This document shows, piece after piece, positions 21,660-33,659 of a DNA stretch of 64,000 nt. The notes below the pieces were generated by a model. It saw only the letters and a list, made by a program, of their open reading frames with translations, was not told the DNA's origin and made no database searches. Source of the stretch: Gautieria morchelliformis (taxonomy: Eukaryota; Basidiomycota; Agaricomycetes; Gomphales; Gomphaceae); assembly GCA_015179125.1 (NCBI GenBank), contig WHVA01000271.1, positions 62,001 through 126,000 on the forward strand, read 5' to 3'. Made by a program: the position numbers and the translations under genes. Numbering within the stretch: the stretch's first letter is position 1; every line of letters begins with the position of its first letter.

Positions 21660-22380
21660 TGTCACCAATGGCCACTTAGATGGGTGACAGAACATCACAA
21701 CACGTCACAAGAAAAAGGTTCCGTCATGCGATCTCGACTGATCCAATTATTGTAAAGGGTTGTAAGTGCCGTGCCTTGTTTTCTCACTTCGCCCTCACCT
21801 TTTTCATAAAGGGTCCTGCCTTTATACGATCAGGGCGACACGTGCCACTGACGCAATTTGCAGATTTATGGATATCGAACTTGAACCAGATATAAAACAC
21901 ATCCGTGAAGGATACTTCCCGTACTGGCGTAAGTATACACATCTCCCCCAACTCAACTGCACATACTACAAAGAAGGTATGTCGCCTTTCGGGTCGCATT
22001 TGATCAAGCTCAGACCCTCCGCACTCTAGATCAACAACCCAGAGAGGATGGACACAGAGAGGACGTCTAGGGTCCTAGAACGCTCTCCTCAATGTTTCAG
22101 ACATGCGTATTCGCAGCATAAAAGAGGAGAGTCCTCTGTGGCCCACGTTCCATAAGAAACACCCCCGCTCCCTTTAGGACTTGCCCGCTTGCGGCGTCAA
22201 GTGAAAGAGTCGCCTTCAAGAGATTCCCCAAGGATGGACACGAACATTCACTCGATTCTCTATAACGCGGTTCCTTTCCACACTCTGATGACATGCGGGC
22301 TACTTGCTCTGTTCCTGGTTTCGCGTCAGGAATCGCGCCACGACAGACACACCAACATTCTTCTGCTTGCCCCACGACTT
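21660..22380 (+). pseudogene. Unknown Ser/Pro-rich gene family, copy II (degenerate, 3' truncated)
   Basis: Starts with the same upstream DNA as copy I (CAAGAAAAAGGTT, CGACACGTGCCACTGACGCAA) and the start region GAACCAGATATAAAACA. It continues through MSPFGSHLIKLRPS, ERMDTE, SRVLERSP, RHAYSQH and LGLARLRRQVKESPSRDSP to SRQTHQHSSA, after which homology stops. Stops after RPSAL and before ETPPLPL break the frame. A GCGTAAGTAT donor-like site at about 21927 sits where copy I has GCGTAAGTAT too, hinting at an ancestral first intron. Confidence 0.7.
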
Positions 22381-24867
22381 TACTTTCTGCTTCGTCTTTC
22401 CCATTTGCATGTGGTGCTTTTGCAGTCCATTTGTTTGGCTTTGCTATCATTGCTAGCTTCAACTTTCCACAGATTTCCTTTGCTTTCGCTGTGCGCTCCA
22501 CACCTCCCAGTCTTATGCTACCCTCGATGTTCCGTCATTTTCTTCACGTGTATCATGAAGCATTCGCATTCGGATTGGTTCAGCGCATTGGTCTGTTTGA
22601 ACTTAAGTGTGTGTATCCTCGTACCTCATATGTAAGTTAAACCGCAAATAGACGGTTGGCACTTATAGCTGACTTAGGCGGATAACCGGCTTGCTCTGTC
22701 ATTTACTGTAAGTAGTAACACATCTCCAAGAACCGATTCATTTGGGTGAGTGGTTGTCGGTTGACCCATCCGGCACCAATGTAGCCGGGCTCGCCAATTC
22801 CTTTGTCCAGTTACCAACATGAATCCGAGGGAAACTATTCTGAATGAGGTGACGGCTATCTAACATATGTGGTCTAGGCGCCGGCATGCATAATACTTCG
22901 AGGTTGCAAGGTGTCCCCTTCGCTGGGCCGCAGTCAGACCATTACCATATTACTGCACTAGTACTTCGACCAGCCCGAATCACGGAATGCCTCTTTGTGT
23001 ACCATCAGGAACGCAGGTGTCTTTAGCTAGTAGGTGGCTATGTACCTTTGCGTCGCGCAGCAGAACTTCTAGTGATTAACAGAGCAGTTGAATCGATCTA
23101 ACGGTATCGATATACTGGTTAGGGCAGAAAACCAATAGCATATGAATTGTCAGAGGCAGGTTGACCAAGAGTTGTCGGCTGACAAGTAGTCGGAAATTGT
23201 ATTTTTGTCAAGGCCCCCCCATTTAGCATAGAGCCTTAATTGAGCCATGTGCCGGTCATTATAGGGCCAGGTTGGTCAACCTTTCATGGCCTCCGAGCTG
23301 TCGCGAGATACTCCTTGCAGACGCCGGTAACCACTGTGGGCGCCACAAGGTTGGAGACTCTGGATCACGGCCATGATATAACGACGATGGCGGGCCTACC
23401 ACCGAGGACAACTGCAACGGACACCGAAGGCCTTAGACCCCACGCATATGTGAGGATTCATGACGGGCACAGAAACCCGAGACTGACTGGCACTACACAG
23501 TATGTCTCACAACAACACGCATCCCATAAGCTCGCTATCTGGCGTGATATATTGTCTTCCTTTCCACTTCAATTTCAATGCCAGGCAAATATCGCAGGCT
23601 TATCCCGCGCTCCTTGCCCCCAAAGTCCACGCTTCCAATGTACAACCATAAAGCTACAGCCACCAATTCTCCATCGCCACTCCCCCATCCCGCTACGAAC
23701 TGAGAAACCTTCCTCGAGCATCAGGTCTCGATTCAGAGTATTTATCCACGTGACGTCCTCCCATCCGCCCCAGATAGATCACGTATTCCAGCCCCATTAA
23801 AGCTTCAAGGCCGCGACGGCTTTGGGCTCGCACTTGGGCTTCCGACTTCGGCCTCTGGGACAAAAACACCGCCATTCCAAACCCCACCGGCACGCACAGG
23901 TTGGCCAAGTTTCCAGTACCCGTCATACACTCTCTCCCGTCAACCTTTGTATTTACGACCAGTGGCAGGCGTGCGGATCCTGGCCCTGCTGTCCGCGGCG
24001 ACGGGAGGAAGCATGAGGGACTACCAGTCACCGCTCCAACTGCCGGTGCCGGAGACACATCGCAGGTTGTCGCCTCAGGCACGCCGCCTACCCTGATGCG
24101 CATGCCGACTGCTTCTTCTTGTGACATGTCCGGCGAATCGCAGTACACCACCCAGAGTGGGGCTGAATCGGCGTTTCATTTTTATTCTCCCAGCGCCACG
24201 TGCTGTAATTGGTGCAAGGTGGTGCAAGGCTCAACATGACTGCCTAGTATACATCTTGCACCAGCGTGCTAGACGGCCAGACGCACACATTTTCGCTTGT
24301 GGAATTTGCGTGCGTTGAATGGCTGTGTTGTGTAGGTGCATCGTTATTCCATCTCTTCTCAGAAAATCGTGGATCTCACCCTCATTCTAATTACTTGGCT
24401 GGATTATAGGACTTCGCTAATCACTCTGCGTCCTTTGCAGCATGCCCCCACTCCACCAACTCTCACAGTCAGCCATTCTCCTATCCACACCCACAGCGGA
24501 ACACATCCATTCCCCGCACTCGTGGCAGCCTTCAACACACGTCCATCCTACGGAAATGATATTGTCTTGCTCTCGTATCCCTGGATGACGGCGGTGCACT
24601 TCTGCTAACATACCTGGACTGCTTACCCTGGGGGAATCGTTCCCGTTGGGAATCGTCCCCGTTGCATGTGAAGCGCGCTGGGAGACGCGGTAAGCACAAA
24701 TGAGGGAAATGGGGTGGCGGGTCGTTCAGCGTGAGGAAGCAGAAGAGGGCGATAGGTGCGGCGCAGTTGGTCCAGCGTCTCTTCCCCCCGTGGGGTGGCG
24801 AGGACGTTTGCAAGGGTAGTCGTGCGCGTCGATGCAGGAGCAAGGGGAGCTGATGTGCAGCAGCCAA
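22381..24867 (+). other. No gene recognised
   Basis: Contains overlapping open frames on both strands (23240-23800 plus; 24151-23693 minus; 25152-24532 minus, which runs into the LINE) of high-complexity sequence. None shows a motif I recognise, and both strands are open simultaneously, so neither can be chosen from sequence alone. Confidence 0.4.
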
Positions 24868-26202
24868 AAGATATGTAAAGAGACACAGGGCGCCCCTGCA
24901 TGAAATACTGCACGCATTCAATCTTGAGCCGGATAAGATGGAGAAGATTCGGACAGTCATGCAAGGGCCAAAGTGGTCGCCGGCCTTCAAAACCCGCATC
25001 CCAACAGGCAAAGACCAAGCAGTGGAAGAGAACGATAAGGAAGCAGCAGACGTCAAGATATACACAGATGGCTTGTGCATCGATGGGGGAGTAGGAGCGG
25101 CAGCAGTCCTATACAGAGGGAGCAGGATGGTGCAGGTGGTGAGACTATACATGGGAACAGATCGCGATCACACCGTTTTCGAGGCCGAGCTGGCAGGTGC
25201 AGCAATGGGAGCTAAGCTCCTGAACACGCAGAGGGGAAAGAAGTATGTCATAGCCACAGACAACCAGGCGGCGATACAAACCACGAGGCGGGAGAAGGCC
25301 ATCTCAGGCCAGTATCTGGTAGAAGCGCTCCACAGACAGATTGAGGGCGTGGTAGCACAGCAGCCAGGGGCGGCGGTGCTCATGAGATGGGTCCCGGGAC
25401 ATGCTGGAATAGAGGGAAACGAGAGAGCTGACGCAGAAGCCAAAAAAGCGGCCAGAGGACACTCGAGCGAAGAGAGATTCATCCCCATCGAGTGCAGGGG
25501 GACCCTCCCTCGCAGCAGGGCTGCTGAACTCCAAAGACACCACCTGGAGACCAAAAACGCGGCCAGAGAAGCCTTCGCGAAGTCACCGAGAGCCGCAATA
25601 GCACACAAAATAGACCCTTCCATGCCGTCAAATGCCTACCAAAAGATAAGCCGTGATCTGCCTCGAAAACAAGCCAGCTTACTTGTACAGCTGAGAACAG
25701 GACACGTCTGTCTCAACAAACACCTGCATAGAATCGGAAGAGCGAACACGCCGATGTGTCCAACATGCAACCGAGCTGAAGAAACTGTCCACCACTTCTT
25801 GTTTAGGTGCCCAGGATACGCTGTACAGAGGAAGGAGCTGGAAAAGAAGCTGCGCAGAGGGGCAAAGTCAGCGAGCACACTGCTGGGGAGGCCGAAGGCA
25901 ATGACACACTTATTCCAGTACATCAGCGACACGCGCAGATTCGAGCAGACGCATGGAGACCTCATTCAGCCGCGGAGACAGGATGGAAAGACGACGGAGC
26001 GAGCGGGGAGACCACGCTGATGCGCGAGCCGCAAAGACACAAACACCTCGCCCACACACAGGCACGGACTCGCTCAGGGCCTCGCCCTATGAGCGCAAGC
26101 AGAGACAGAAAAGGAAAGCTTACGATAGAAACACATGTCGACAGAACACTTGTATTAACCGTCTTACATAGGGCCCGGCCCCAAAAGACGTTAAATTGGA
26201 TA

Positions 26203-26234
<32 letters not shown>
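24868..26234 (+). mobile_element. Tad1-like LINE C, 5'-truncated (1.37 kb)
   Basis: Begins inside ORF2 just upstream of RNase H (AAAKRYVKRHRAPLHE) and runs through the full 3' UTR to a 31-A tail (26204-26234). The 3' stem-loop is ATAGGGCCCGGCCCC. Typical of incomplete reverse transcription. I could not find a convincing target-site duplication. Confidence 0.9.
24938..26020 (+). CDS. LINE C ORF2 fragment: RNase H and zinc finger (open frame)
   Basis: Uninterrupted 360-codon frame from an internal Met, continuous with upstream LINE codons from about 24870. RNase H residues are all present: IYTDG (Asp), VFEAELAGAAMGAK (Glu), IATDNQAA (Asp) and WVPGHAGIEGNERADAEAK (His, Asp). Then follows the conserved SPRAAIAHKIDPSMPS linker, LLVQLRTGHVCLNKHL and the zinc finger CPTCNRAEETVHHFLFRCP. 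The frame is the best preserved ORF2 C-terminus in the window, so this insertion is young or from an active lineage. There is no promoter or true start, so it is not an expressed gene in itself. Confidence 0.9.
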   Translation: MEKIRTVMQGPKWSPAFKTRIPTGKDQAVEENDKEAADVKIYTDGLCIDGGVGAAAVLYRGSRMVQVVRLYMGTDRDHTVFEAELAGAAMGAKLLNTQRGKKYVIATDNQAAIQTTRREKAISGQYLVEALHRQIEGVVAQQPGAAVLMRWVPGHAGIEGNERADAEAKKAARGHSSEERFIPIECRGTLPRSRAAELQRHHLETKNAAREAFAKSPRAAIAHKIDPSMPSNAYQKISRDLPRKQASLLVQLRTGHVCLNKHLHRIGRANTPMCPTCNRAEETVHHFLFRCPGYAVQRKELEKKLRRGAKSASTLLGRPKAMTHLFQYISDTRRFEQTHGDLIQPRRQDGKTTERAGRPR

Positions 26235-26237
<3 letters not shown>

Positions 26238-26637
26238 CATACCTCGCTGATGGGCGCTCTGGCCATGAGCCGGCCCGGTTCTCGAACAAGCACTCACAGA
26301 GATCACATGCTGTCAAAGTGAGACATAAGGACGGAGGTTTCCAGGCCGCATGGTGAGCCAGCTCGAAGCAAGTTATTCCATTCCCTGCCACGTCTAGCTG
26401 CCCCATCATGCAGACAGGAGATTTGTATAGCCAGTATAGGTCCCATCACGGATACTAGTCAGTAGAACAAGTATCCCCATCTCTGATACTGCTGTATGGC
26501 TGCATGCAGCCTCCCCCTTGTCTGTATGTAGTGTTTCAGCCCATTCTCTTGATATCTCGAATCCTAATAGTTATAAACATTCTAGTATAAATACCTAGTA
26601 ACAAATGTACGATAGAATGACCAGACAATTACTGTGT
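26235..26637 (-). other. Possible gene end, otherwise unrecognised
   Basis: A minus-strand frame from 26409 downward (MGQLDVAGNGITCFELAHH...CLFENRAGSWPERPSARYVI) ends at the LINE C tail. It reads like the C-terminus of a protein but I do not recognise it. Confidence 0.3.
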
Positions 26638-26862
26638 TCACCCGAAATACCTATATGCATCACGTGCATGTTTCATGATGTTTGCTGTAGGGCCAGGACC
26701 TGCCGCCAGGTTCTCTACGGATTTCTCTTTGTTGAGAGTCTTTTCTAACTGCCTACCGTATACTGGTCCAAAAGCAAAAGCTTCCGGAGCCCTCGTTCCT
26801 CTGATCGGCACCGTTTTCTCCTCCACCAAGTCGCGTGACAGACGCCGAGCGCCGACGGACAC
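26638..26862 (-). CDS. Hypothetical 74-residue ORF
   Basis: Minus-strand frame with protein-like composition (GTRAPEAFAFGPVYGRQLEKTLNKEKS...NIMKHARDAYRYFG). No family recognised. It could be the last exon of a decayed gene. Confidence 0.3.
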   Translation of the reverse strand: MSVGARRLSRDLVEEKTVPIRGTRAPEAFAFGPVYGRQLEKTLNKEKSVENLAAGPGPTANIMKHARDAYRYFG

Positions 26863-27049
26863 GCCACGCCGAGCTTAGTCAGCCCTGGGATCGTAGGACG
26901 CCACGTACAATCGCTGAGCACAAAGAATACATTTTATTCATTTTAATCTAATAGTAAATTTATCAGGCACAGCTCTCTTCGATTCATGCATACGGCCTCA
27001 TGAACTTCCACATAAAATCGACGCCTTTCTAGGGCAAGATGGGCCGCTG

Positions 27050-28150
27050 GAGACAAATCTCGGAAGTTCACAGATCACCAACGCTATTCCATTGGCTGCA
27101 TCTGTCCCGGTCAGAAATGCCGACCTGAGTTTGTACAAGTTCGGAAATCAGTTCGGGATAGCCTTTTGTCAGCTCTCGCCACGTGAGGCGCGACCATTGA
27201 GGGAGGACTGCGGAAATCAAGATAGGATGCGGCCGGAAGAACTCTGGGAAGTATCGTGGATGCGAGTCGATGAGGAGGAGGAGTAGGAGAACTGCGATCA
27301 GAACTGAAGAAAGGGAGGTTGAACCCATGGCAGTATCCACAGCGTCGCCGCGCGAGGTTGCAAGGCCAGAAATCATCGACGAGTGATATACTCAGTCCGG
27401 ACCATGGCATTCGTGCAACCATCAGTCTGAACCTGTGACAAACTGAGCCTGTGACAAATTGCAGCAATGAAAGCGAACCCTTGTACCCGGGCCAGTGCCA
27501 TGACACCCGTGTCTGATACGCAACAACCAGGCGGCCGCTGGGGAGACGAGGCTACCTTGATGATAAGATAAATCGGGCCCAGATAATACGCCTGAGGGTT
27601 TCCATGCAGGAGTCTGACCAAGGTCTCGTCTGGAGAACCATCTCTTGCTACAGCACAAGTTCGTAGTGTTTCTGCGGCGTCAAGGGTGTCCCAGGTAGGC
27701 ACTCGTTCAATCAGTGCATGGCAACCTTGCAGCGTTTCCCGTCAGGTGCTAGCTGAATATAGAGTAAAAAGAGATCGGATCCATGCCGTGTTGAAATGGT
27801 GAGAGGTAGTTGGTGGTATCGACGACCTTTATGTAATGTGGTAACTCAGATAGTGCCGCGTATTTGCGCTTGGCCACGAAATCGCCTCATTACTAGCACC
27901 GTCAACGACCAACTTTGAAGGCTGCACTCATGGAGGAGTGAAGGACATATACCGCAGGGTCTGTTGGGGCTAAGTCTTAGGGGCCCCGTCCGTTACCATG
28001 GATTACTGCCGGTGAGTCATGCGGGCGTTCTAGTGCTGGAAAGGCTGGCTCGTGGAGTTCTGGAAAACACGGAGGTGCATCTTCTCGAGCTGCGCTGTCG
28101 GGTATCGAGAAACGGAACCAGGAGTACTGAATCACTTGGGCGTTCGACCT
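27050..28150 (-). repeat. Duplicated segment S2, copy D (inverted)
   Basis: Reverse complement matches 18060-19330. The minus strand keeps longer peptides than copy A: VPTWDTLDAAETLRTCAVARDG followed by GNPQAYYLGPIYLIIKVASS (27702-27545), then SGLATSRGDAVDTAM and a Leu-rich run (27376-27250) and LTKGYPELISELVQTQVG. The frame is broken at several points. The Leu-rich stretch could be a membrane segment or signal. Function unrecognised. Confidence 0.65.
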
Positions 28151-30039
28151 CGTAACGAGAAGCAGAGCTACTTGCCCAGGCGATCGTCACGATGCATACC
28201 GTATATCCATCCGATAGCGTTGTGTGATATCGACCAGCACCAACGGGATGTGTTTGAGAACTGCTGTGCATTGTCATGTCACACGAACACGCAAACGCCA
28301 TGGGAAATAGTCGAACGGCCATCCATCGGCGCGTCTTGCTACCAAGGCGAGCCCATCGATCGCGAAATTCCAGATGTCGTATCTGGTCCATGTCTAGTAT
28401 TGCATGGGTTGGATACTGGCGGTACGTCAGATCAGTCACTCTGAGCAACGGATAGTGCCATGCACATGGAAATCTAACCATCACTGCAATCGGTAAAAAC
28501 ATGTCGAACGCTATAAATGAGGTTTCCATGGGCATGACACTATGTTCTTTTGTTATCTTCAGGATTAGCAGCTTTTAGATGGAAAACCTTACCGAATGAT
28601 GAGATCGAATGTCGTTGCGTTGGGGCCTTCTCTTTTACGCCTTCTGTGCTACGTGTTAAGGAAGCACTCCCCAGGATTTGAGCCACTTGTAGCCCAGTAC
28701 ATATGTACTGGGCTATAAGCTTGTCATATGCTTCACCCTCCATGCTCAATTTGTGGGCGGTCGAGTAATGAAAGTACGCCTCGTATGGACTCGGGCCCTT
28801 CTAGAGACGACTCCCAGATTGGGCTGCGCCTGCGTTCTGCTGATAGCTTCCTTGCGCAATTCTCATAGCTTATCGATGTCAGTTTCAAAACCAGAATGAG
28901 GAAACTTGGTAAAGACTTACACAAGGCGCTTGGGCTAGGCGGCAAGGCACCTGGCACCGATGTGCGTCGCTGGGCACCCTTTTTCTCTGTTCGCAATGAT
29001 CTGCTGTTCCATCGTGGCCAAGGGTCGGTGCTGGTAGGTAGCTCGTTTTTTTTTTTTTTTTCATTTGGCTCGCTGGGTCGCTTCCCGTGTCTGCGGCTAT
29101 AGTTCCTAATTAGCTCCAGTTTGAGGGTTTTCTGGGTAGTTTCCTTGCTCACCTGTTGGTTAGTTAAGTTCTTAATCTGCTCGCCACTCGCGTCGTGGCC
29201 TTGCTACGGCTCTAGAGGTCACCTCCCCCATAGAACAATCGACGAGGCTATTTCAAAGCCCGCTGTCTTTGAAATGGCCTTTTCGGTCATTGGTCGGTTG
29301 TATCGCTTACCGCAATAGCGACCGTGTCGGTCTTTTAACAGTGAGTTAGCCATCTCTTCACAGTGTCAATGTTGTATTAATTCTTCTTCTGGCCCCTCAA
29401 GCGACTCTACCCGTCCCAGTAGGTCAACTTCAATCACGTACAGTATGTACATTGATGGCGTGCGCATATTCCCATAGCTATCTTTATCACCGTGTTGACA
29501 TGTAGTTGATAGCAAGGTGCCTCCAGTTCTGTCCGTTGTTAGTGGCACTAGGTGGTGCCGGGGTGCAAGGCGACCTGTTGATCACGTTTGGGCACTCTTA
29601 GTCGTGATGGTAGGCTCCAGAGTTCCTTTTCCTGTTATGCAACTTCATACGCTGAGGTCCATGACCGTATGGTATCCCTTGGCAGGTCATCCGCGATGGA
29701 TGGGCGTACACTGGACGACGACCGAGCGGACTACTGTCTCTCCTCCTGGCGTGTGTCGGATCGACTCGCACCACCGAGCGACGCAGTCTTATAGTCCCAC
29801 ACGTCAATCTGGCGTGTGTTTAACTTGCAATGCAACGTCACCTTTGTTATTATCCAATCGAACGCCTTCAAGTTTTGGGACGATGCCTCATGTATGGCGC
29901 TTCAAGTTCTCACAAAGCTCCGTTGTACAATTTTGTTCTAGCTGCCCTTTCGTTATCTCTGCTTGTACACATGGGGGAGCCATGGGCGTATCCATGCCTA
30001 TGTGGGGGAGGGGGTTGTGTTCGTCATCGCGCCTAGGTA
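28151..30039 (+). other. No gene recognised; perfect 26-base palindrome
   Basis: Contains a perfect loopless palindrome (28690-28715), a T16 tract near 29047-29062 without flanking duplication, and a long plus frame (29517-30245) whose 3' half is antisense to a LINE fragment. The minus frame 29152-28733 is Lys/Arg-rich but unrecognised. Confidence 0.4.
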
Positions 30040-30352
30040 TCGTTCTCTTCATCTGGCATCACGAGGTCCCGCAAGGTCTTGCTGAACCATTGCGTGCTGT
30101 TCAGGTACTTGAAAAGGGGCGGTACGCTCTCGCTGGCTCCGCCGCCCTTTATTTATTTATCTTGCTTTCGCTCGCCCTTTTTTTGCTCCTCTGCGGAGCA
30201 CTTGTCCCAACTCCTTTCTCTCCTCCTTGCACTCCGGGAAGTTGAACAGAAAGTGATGTGCCGTTTCATCTGCTCTTCCGCATACTGGGCACCATGCCGG
30301 ACTCTACTTTGCCTATTTGAAACAGATGCTTATTCAAAGCGACGTGGTCGGT
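30040..30352 (-). pseudogene. Fragment of a divergent LINE ORF2 C-terminus (LINE D)
   Basis: Minus-strand codons, across a frameshift, give DHVALNKHLFQIGKVES, CPVCGRADETAHHFLFNFP and LRRGAKKG, ending FKYLNSTQWFSKTLRDLVMP. This is the LINE zinc finger and tail with about half the residues changed from copies A-C. The second half of the zinc finger has lost its final Cys. It stops at the S1 boundary. Confidence 0.7.
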
Positions 30353-30354
30353 CC

Positions 30355-31415
30355 CAGGAAGGTAGGCACTCTCGACTATCTGGGACCCTTGTCCACCCCC
30401 AACTTAGCTCACACAAGTTGCACTAGGCTTGGTTCAGAGCGACACTGAGTCTCGCCCGACGCTTCAAGGACCTTGAACATACATATCGGTGTACTATATT
30501 CGCGAGGTTACTTTCGGTCGCTAACGCGAATCTCTCTGGTTCCAAGTGATCTTTTTGAAGAAAGAAGTCTAAGATTGGCTGTCTGGTCACCAGTCGATCC
30601 TTTAACTACCTCAAAAGTACTACGACAAGCAACCTGATCATGATTTTCCCATGATTTTACACCTCAAAAAAATATCGAAATAGAAATCCATAAGGAACTC
30701 CTTCTAACTTACCCAATGGCACATTGGTTTCAAGATATACGAACACTCCACCGCCCTGCGGGATTGGCGCTTGTTACTCGGTGAAAGTCGAGGATTCCCG
30801 TCAAGCAGCGACGATGACTATGTTGTCCTTCTGCCGAGGCTCTGCTGAGTTTATCATGATCAAGTGTCGTGACACATGAACTTGCTTATGCATTACGAAC
30901 CGACATTCCCGTCGTTCTCATGAGAGAACTCAGCACCTATCACGGACGCCATATATATGAAACCTACAAGAATTCTCCTGGGGTGTTCTTGAAGATCGTA
31001 GGCGCAACTCTCCGGGTGTTCCAATGGTACGCATTCTCGGTCGCACTGCAGGAAGCTGCCCACCAACTGGCGGTGGTGGTCCGCTATTAGACCCACGTTG
31101 ATGGCCTTGGAATCGTTACTATTTCATTCCCCGATACCAATATACCAGGGCATGGAAGATCCACTGGCTCTGAAGACTCAGACTCGCCCGTTTGTTAATC
31201 CGAGAGTACTTAGGACAGTATCCCCGTTGTACGCATTCTCCCAGAACGGCCGGATCACGCTGAGCTTCCATGATGCACCATTTTTTGTAGGAGGCATCTT
31301 TCTTTCTTTCCATGACATATCTGATGATTGGATTTACCACTTTTGCACAGGGTGTTGTTGACGCCGCCAGCCCTGTATAGTGTCCCAAGGTATCCCAACC
31401 ATACGATCAGATCTC
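30355..31415 (+). repeat. Duplicated segment S1, copy B
   Basis: Matches 16890-17990 almost end to end. The best frame (30869-31090) gives ALRTDIPVVLMRELSTYHGRH and VALQEAAHQLAVVVRY; another (31098-31361) gives YQGMEDPLALKTQTRPFV. The frames do not continue in copies A or C. Function unknown. Confidence 0.7.
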
Positions 31416-33659
31416 GCACCTGGCACGGTCCAGCCCACGAAGATAAAAACACCTGCCAGTAGGCATTAATGTGACCAGCACCATCTCTGCAGCTCGTGGG
31501 CGTTTTCCATCACGGTCGCTGATCTTGTAGCGTCCAACTGCCTGTAAACCATCGTAGACCCACCAGGACCCAGTCGAAACGTTGACGCCGGAGATACCGG
31601 AAAGAATCTCCAAACCATCGAAACTCATTTCTGTCTCGGGACTCACGGCTCCGATGAAATCGACTGGAAATTCACAGCAAGTTTCAGCAGAAGGAACGAG
31701 CACATATCCCATTCACCTTCACAGTAATATAGATGGGTAACTCAGGGGCCGCCCTACTCAAGCTCACGGTTCACGCACGTCGCAGACCAGGACGTGCAGT
31801 TTTGTTGTTGACTCAAATCGGATTGGGTCACATCCATTGTGGCAGAACACTAGCATTCTCGGGAAAGACCTATTGGCGCCAGCAATGCTTGCCCGCGTTG
31901 GCACTGTCAAAGTTGACTCTGTTCGAGTTACCGATCGAGTGATGCCATGCTAGAGTCAAGATGGGGCGGTATCGACCGGGGGTTGGGAGTTTTCCAAATT
32001 GGTTATTCATTCTTGTTCAACAGTGGTTCCACGGTCGTGCAGCATGGTGTCGGCTTTGAAGAATCTTCTTAAGGTCGTTATAAAAGTAATGTAATGGCTT
32101 CTGAAGACCTCATTCCGTACACCCTGTGCCTGGATAGCTTCATGGTCCACCGACTCCCATGCAGAAACCGTAATGTTTACGTTCGCAGGCGGCACATATA
32201 TCCAAGGGTTGGAGGCGTTCCAGTGCTTTCTTTACGGCGCACATACTTCATGCCAATGGTTTTCGACAGCCTTCAACCTCCAAATGTTCCCCTAGCTATC
32301 TCAGTGCTTATGAACAGATGTGGGTGACATGTATGATGCCCATAGATGCGCAGCCTATTGCCGACTGTCTATGTCGATATTGCTTTCACTCCATGGCGTC
32401 GAGTGACATCTGCGCCGACAGGCCTTGAATCTGTCGTGATCATTTGATGGAAATCAAGCAGCCTCGACGTACATGACATGGTCGGAGCGCTCCAGAGTAG
32501 GTCAATGAAAGTTAACAACCAAGAGGAGAGTGAAGCTCAAATAATACTTTCCATGGTGAGCAACTCCTGAAGTTTTCTGTCACTTTTCTGTAACACCAAT
32601 TGTTTGTGAGCAAGGTTGGATGGCCGTAGGAAATGAGAAATCAAATCGCATCTATATTTAAGGGCCGAGGCATCAGGGAAGGAATGCAAGTTTGCTGGGG
32701 GCAGGCGCATGTATGATCCTGAGTACTACTCGGGTTTCTCATTGTCTCAATGTGGTATTTGACTTCCTACAGTCAACGCGCCATCCGACTCCAGGGTACC
32801 ATTCCACTATTATTCGTGCATGGGTGTGCATGACCCACTGCGCCACGTGGAGGAGCGCAAAGGGATCCGATCCATCTCCTGAGTGTTACCATGGACTCGC
32901 TTGGACATTGGCTTGAGCAGCACAAGAACAAGACACAGCTTGAAGCGCGATGAGCCTTGTTGCGCTCGACGTAGAAAGGAATGAGTCAGACACGCTCAAG
33001 TCCTACTTCGAATTTTGCTTATTAGAGATGACTACCAGGCAACCCATCCGGCTGCTTTCTCATTCAATATATTTTATAAGCGGTCAGTATGCTTTCAGGC
33101 TTGGAACTGGAGGGTTCTAGATCGCGTGAGGTTCAACAATTGTGTCGGCCCTTCCGGAGCGGCCGGCTGGCTGTCAGCGATACATCCCAGCCACCTCAAC
33201 CTCCGCCCTATTCGAAGATTTGGCTGTAGTTCACGTCATCTGTATTCTTCGTATTCCCAGAAAATCGGAATGGAGACAGGTCGCAGCTTCATGAAGGCTT
33301 GGTCGTGTACCCAGCCCGGCTGGCAACAACCCAAATTGCAGCCTCCGTAGTGGTCTGGTTCCAGGCGGAGCATCACGGCAGCCTCGGGTCTACCTCGAGA
33401 GTGGGTCCAACCCTCACGGCTTCAAGATCGGCCTACTCCCCGGTGCCTTCAAGCTTCTCATGGTCCCAGGCAGATGTCCCAAGGCATGTCTTGTCGTGCT
33501 GGAGGGCCCCGTTGGCTCCCGATGCCCTGGCAGCTGATGTGCTTAGCGATCCGCCAAAGGACCCTGAGCCACCCCCCCAAATACCCTTCAGACGAGTCCT
33601 CAATCCACTCCGCAAGTCCGGAAAAATGTGATACTCTTGCATTTCGCTCTTCTCCCTAC
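31416..33659 (+). other. No gene recognised
   Basis: Minus frames at 31712-31407 (about 100 codons) and at about 32335-32007 (NASNPWIYVPPANVNITVSAWES..., extracellular-looking) read like protein but are isolated and unrecognised. Confidence 0.35.

Noticed and set aside
23240-24239. Long overlapping ORFs on both strands (186 and 152 codons)
   Set aside because: No recognisable motif, both strands open over the same bases, no splice context; not called as genes.
29047-29062. T16 tract as a possible retroposon tail
   Set aside because: No target-site duplication or element body could be matched on either side.
29517-30245. 243-codon plus-strand ORF
   Set aside because: Its 3' third is antisense to a LINE ORF2 fragment and the rest has no protein-like motif; judged a chance frame.
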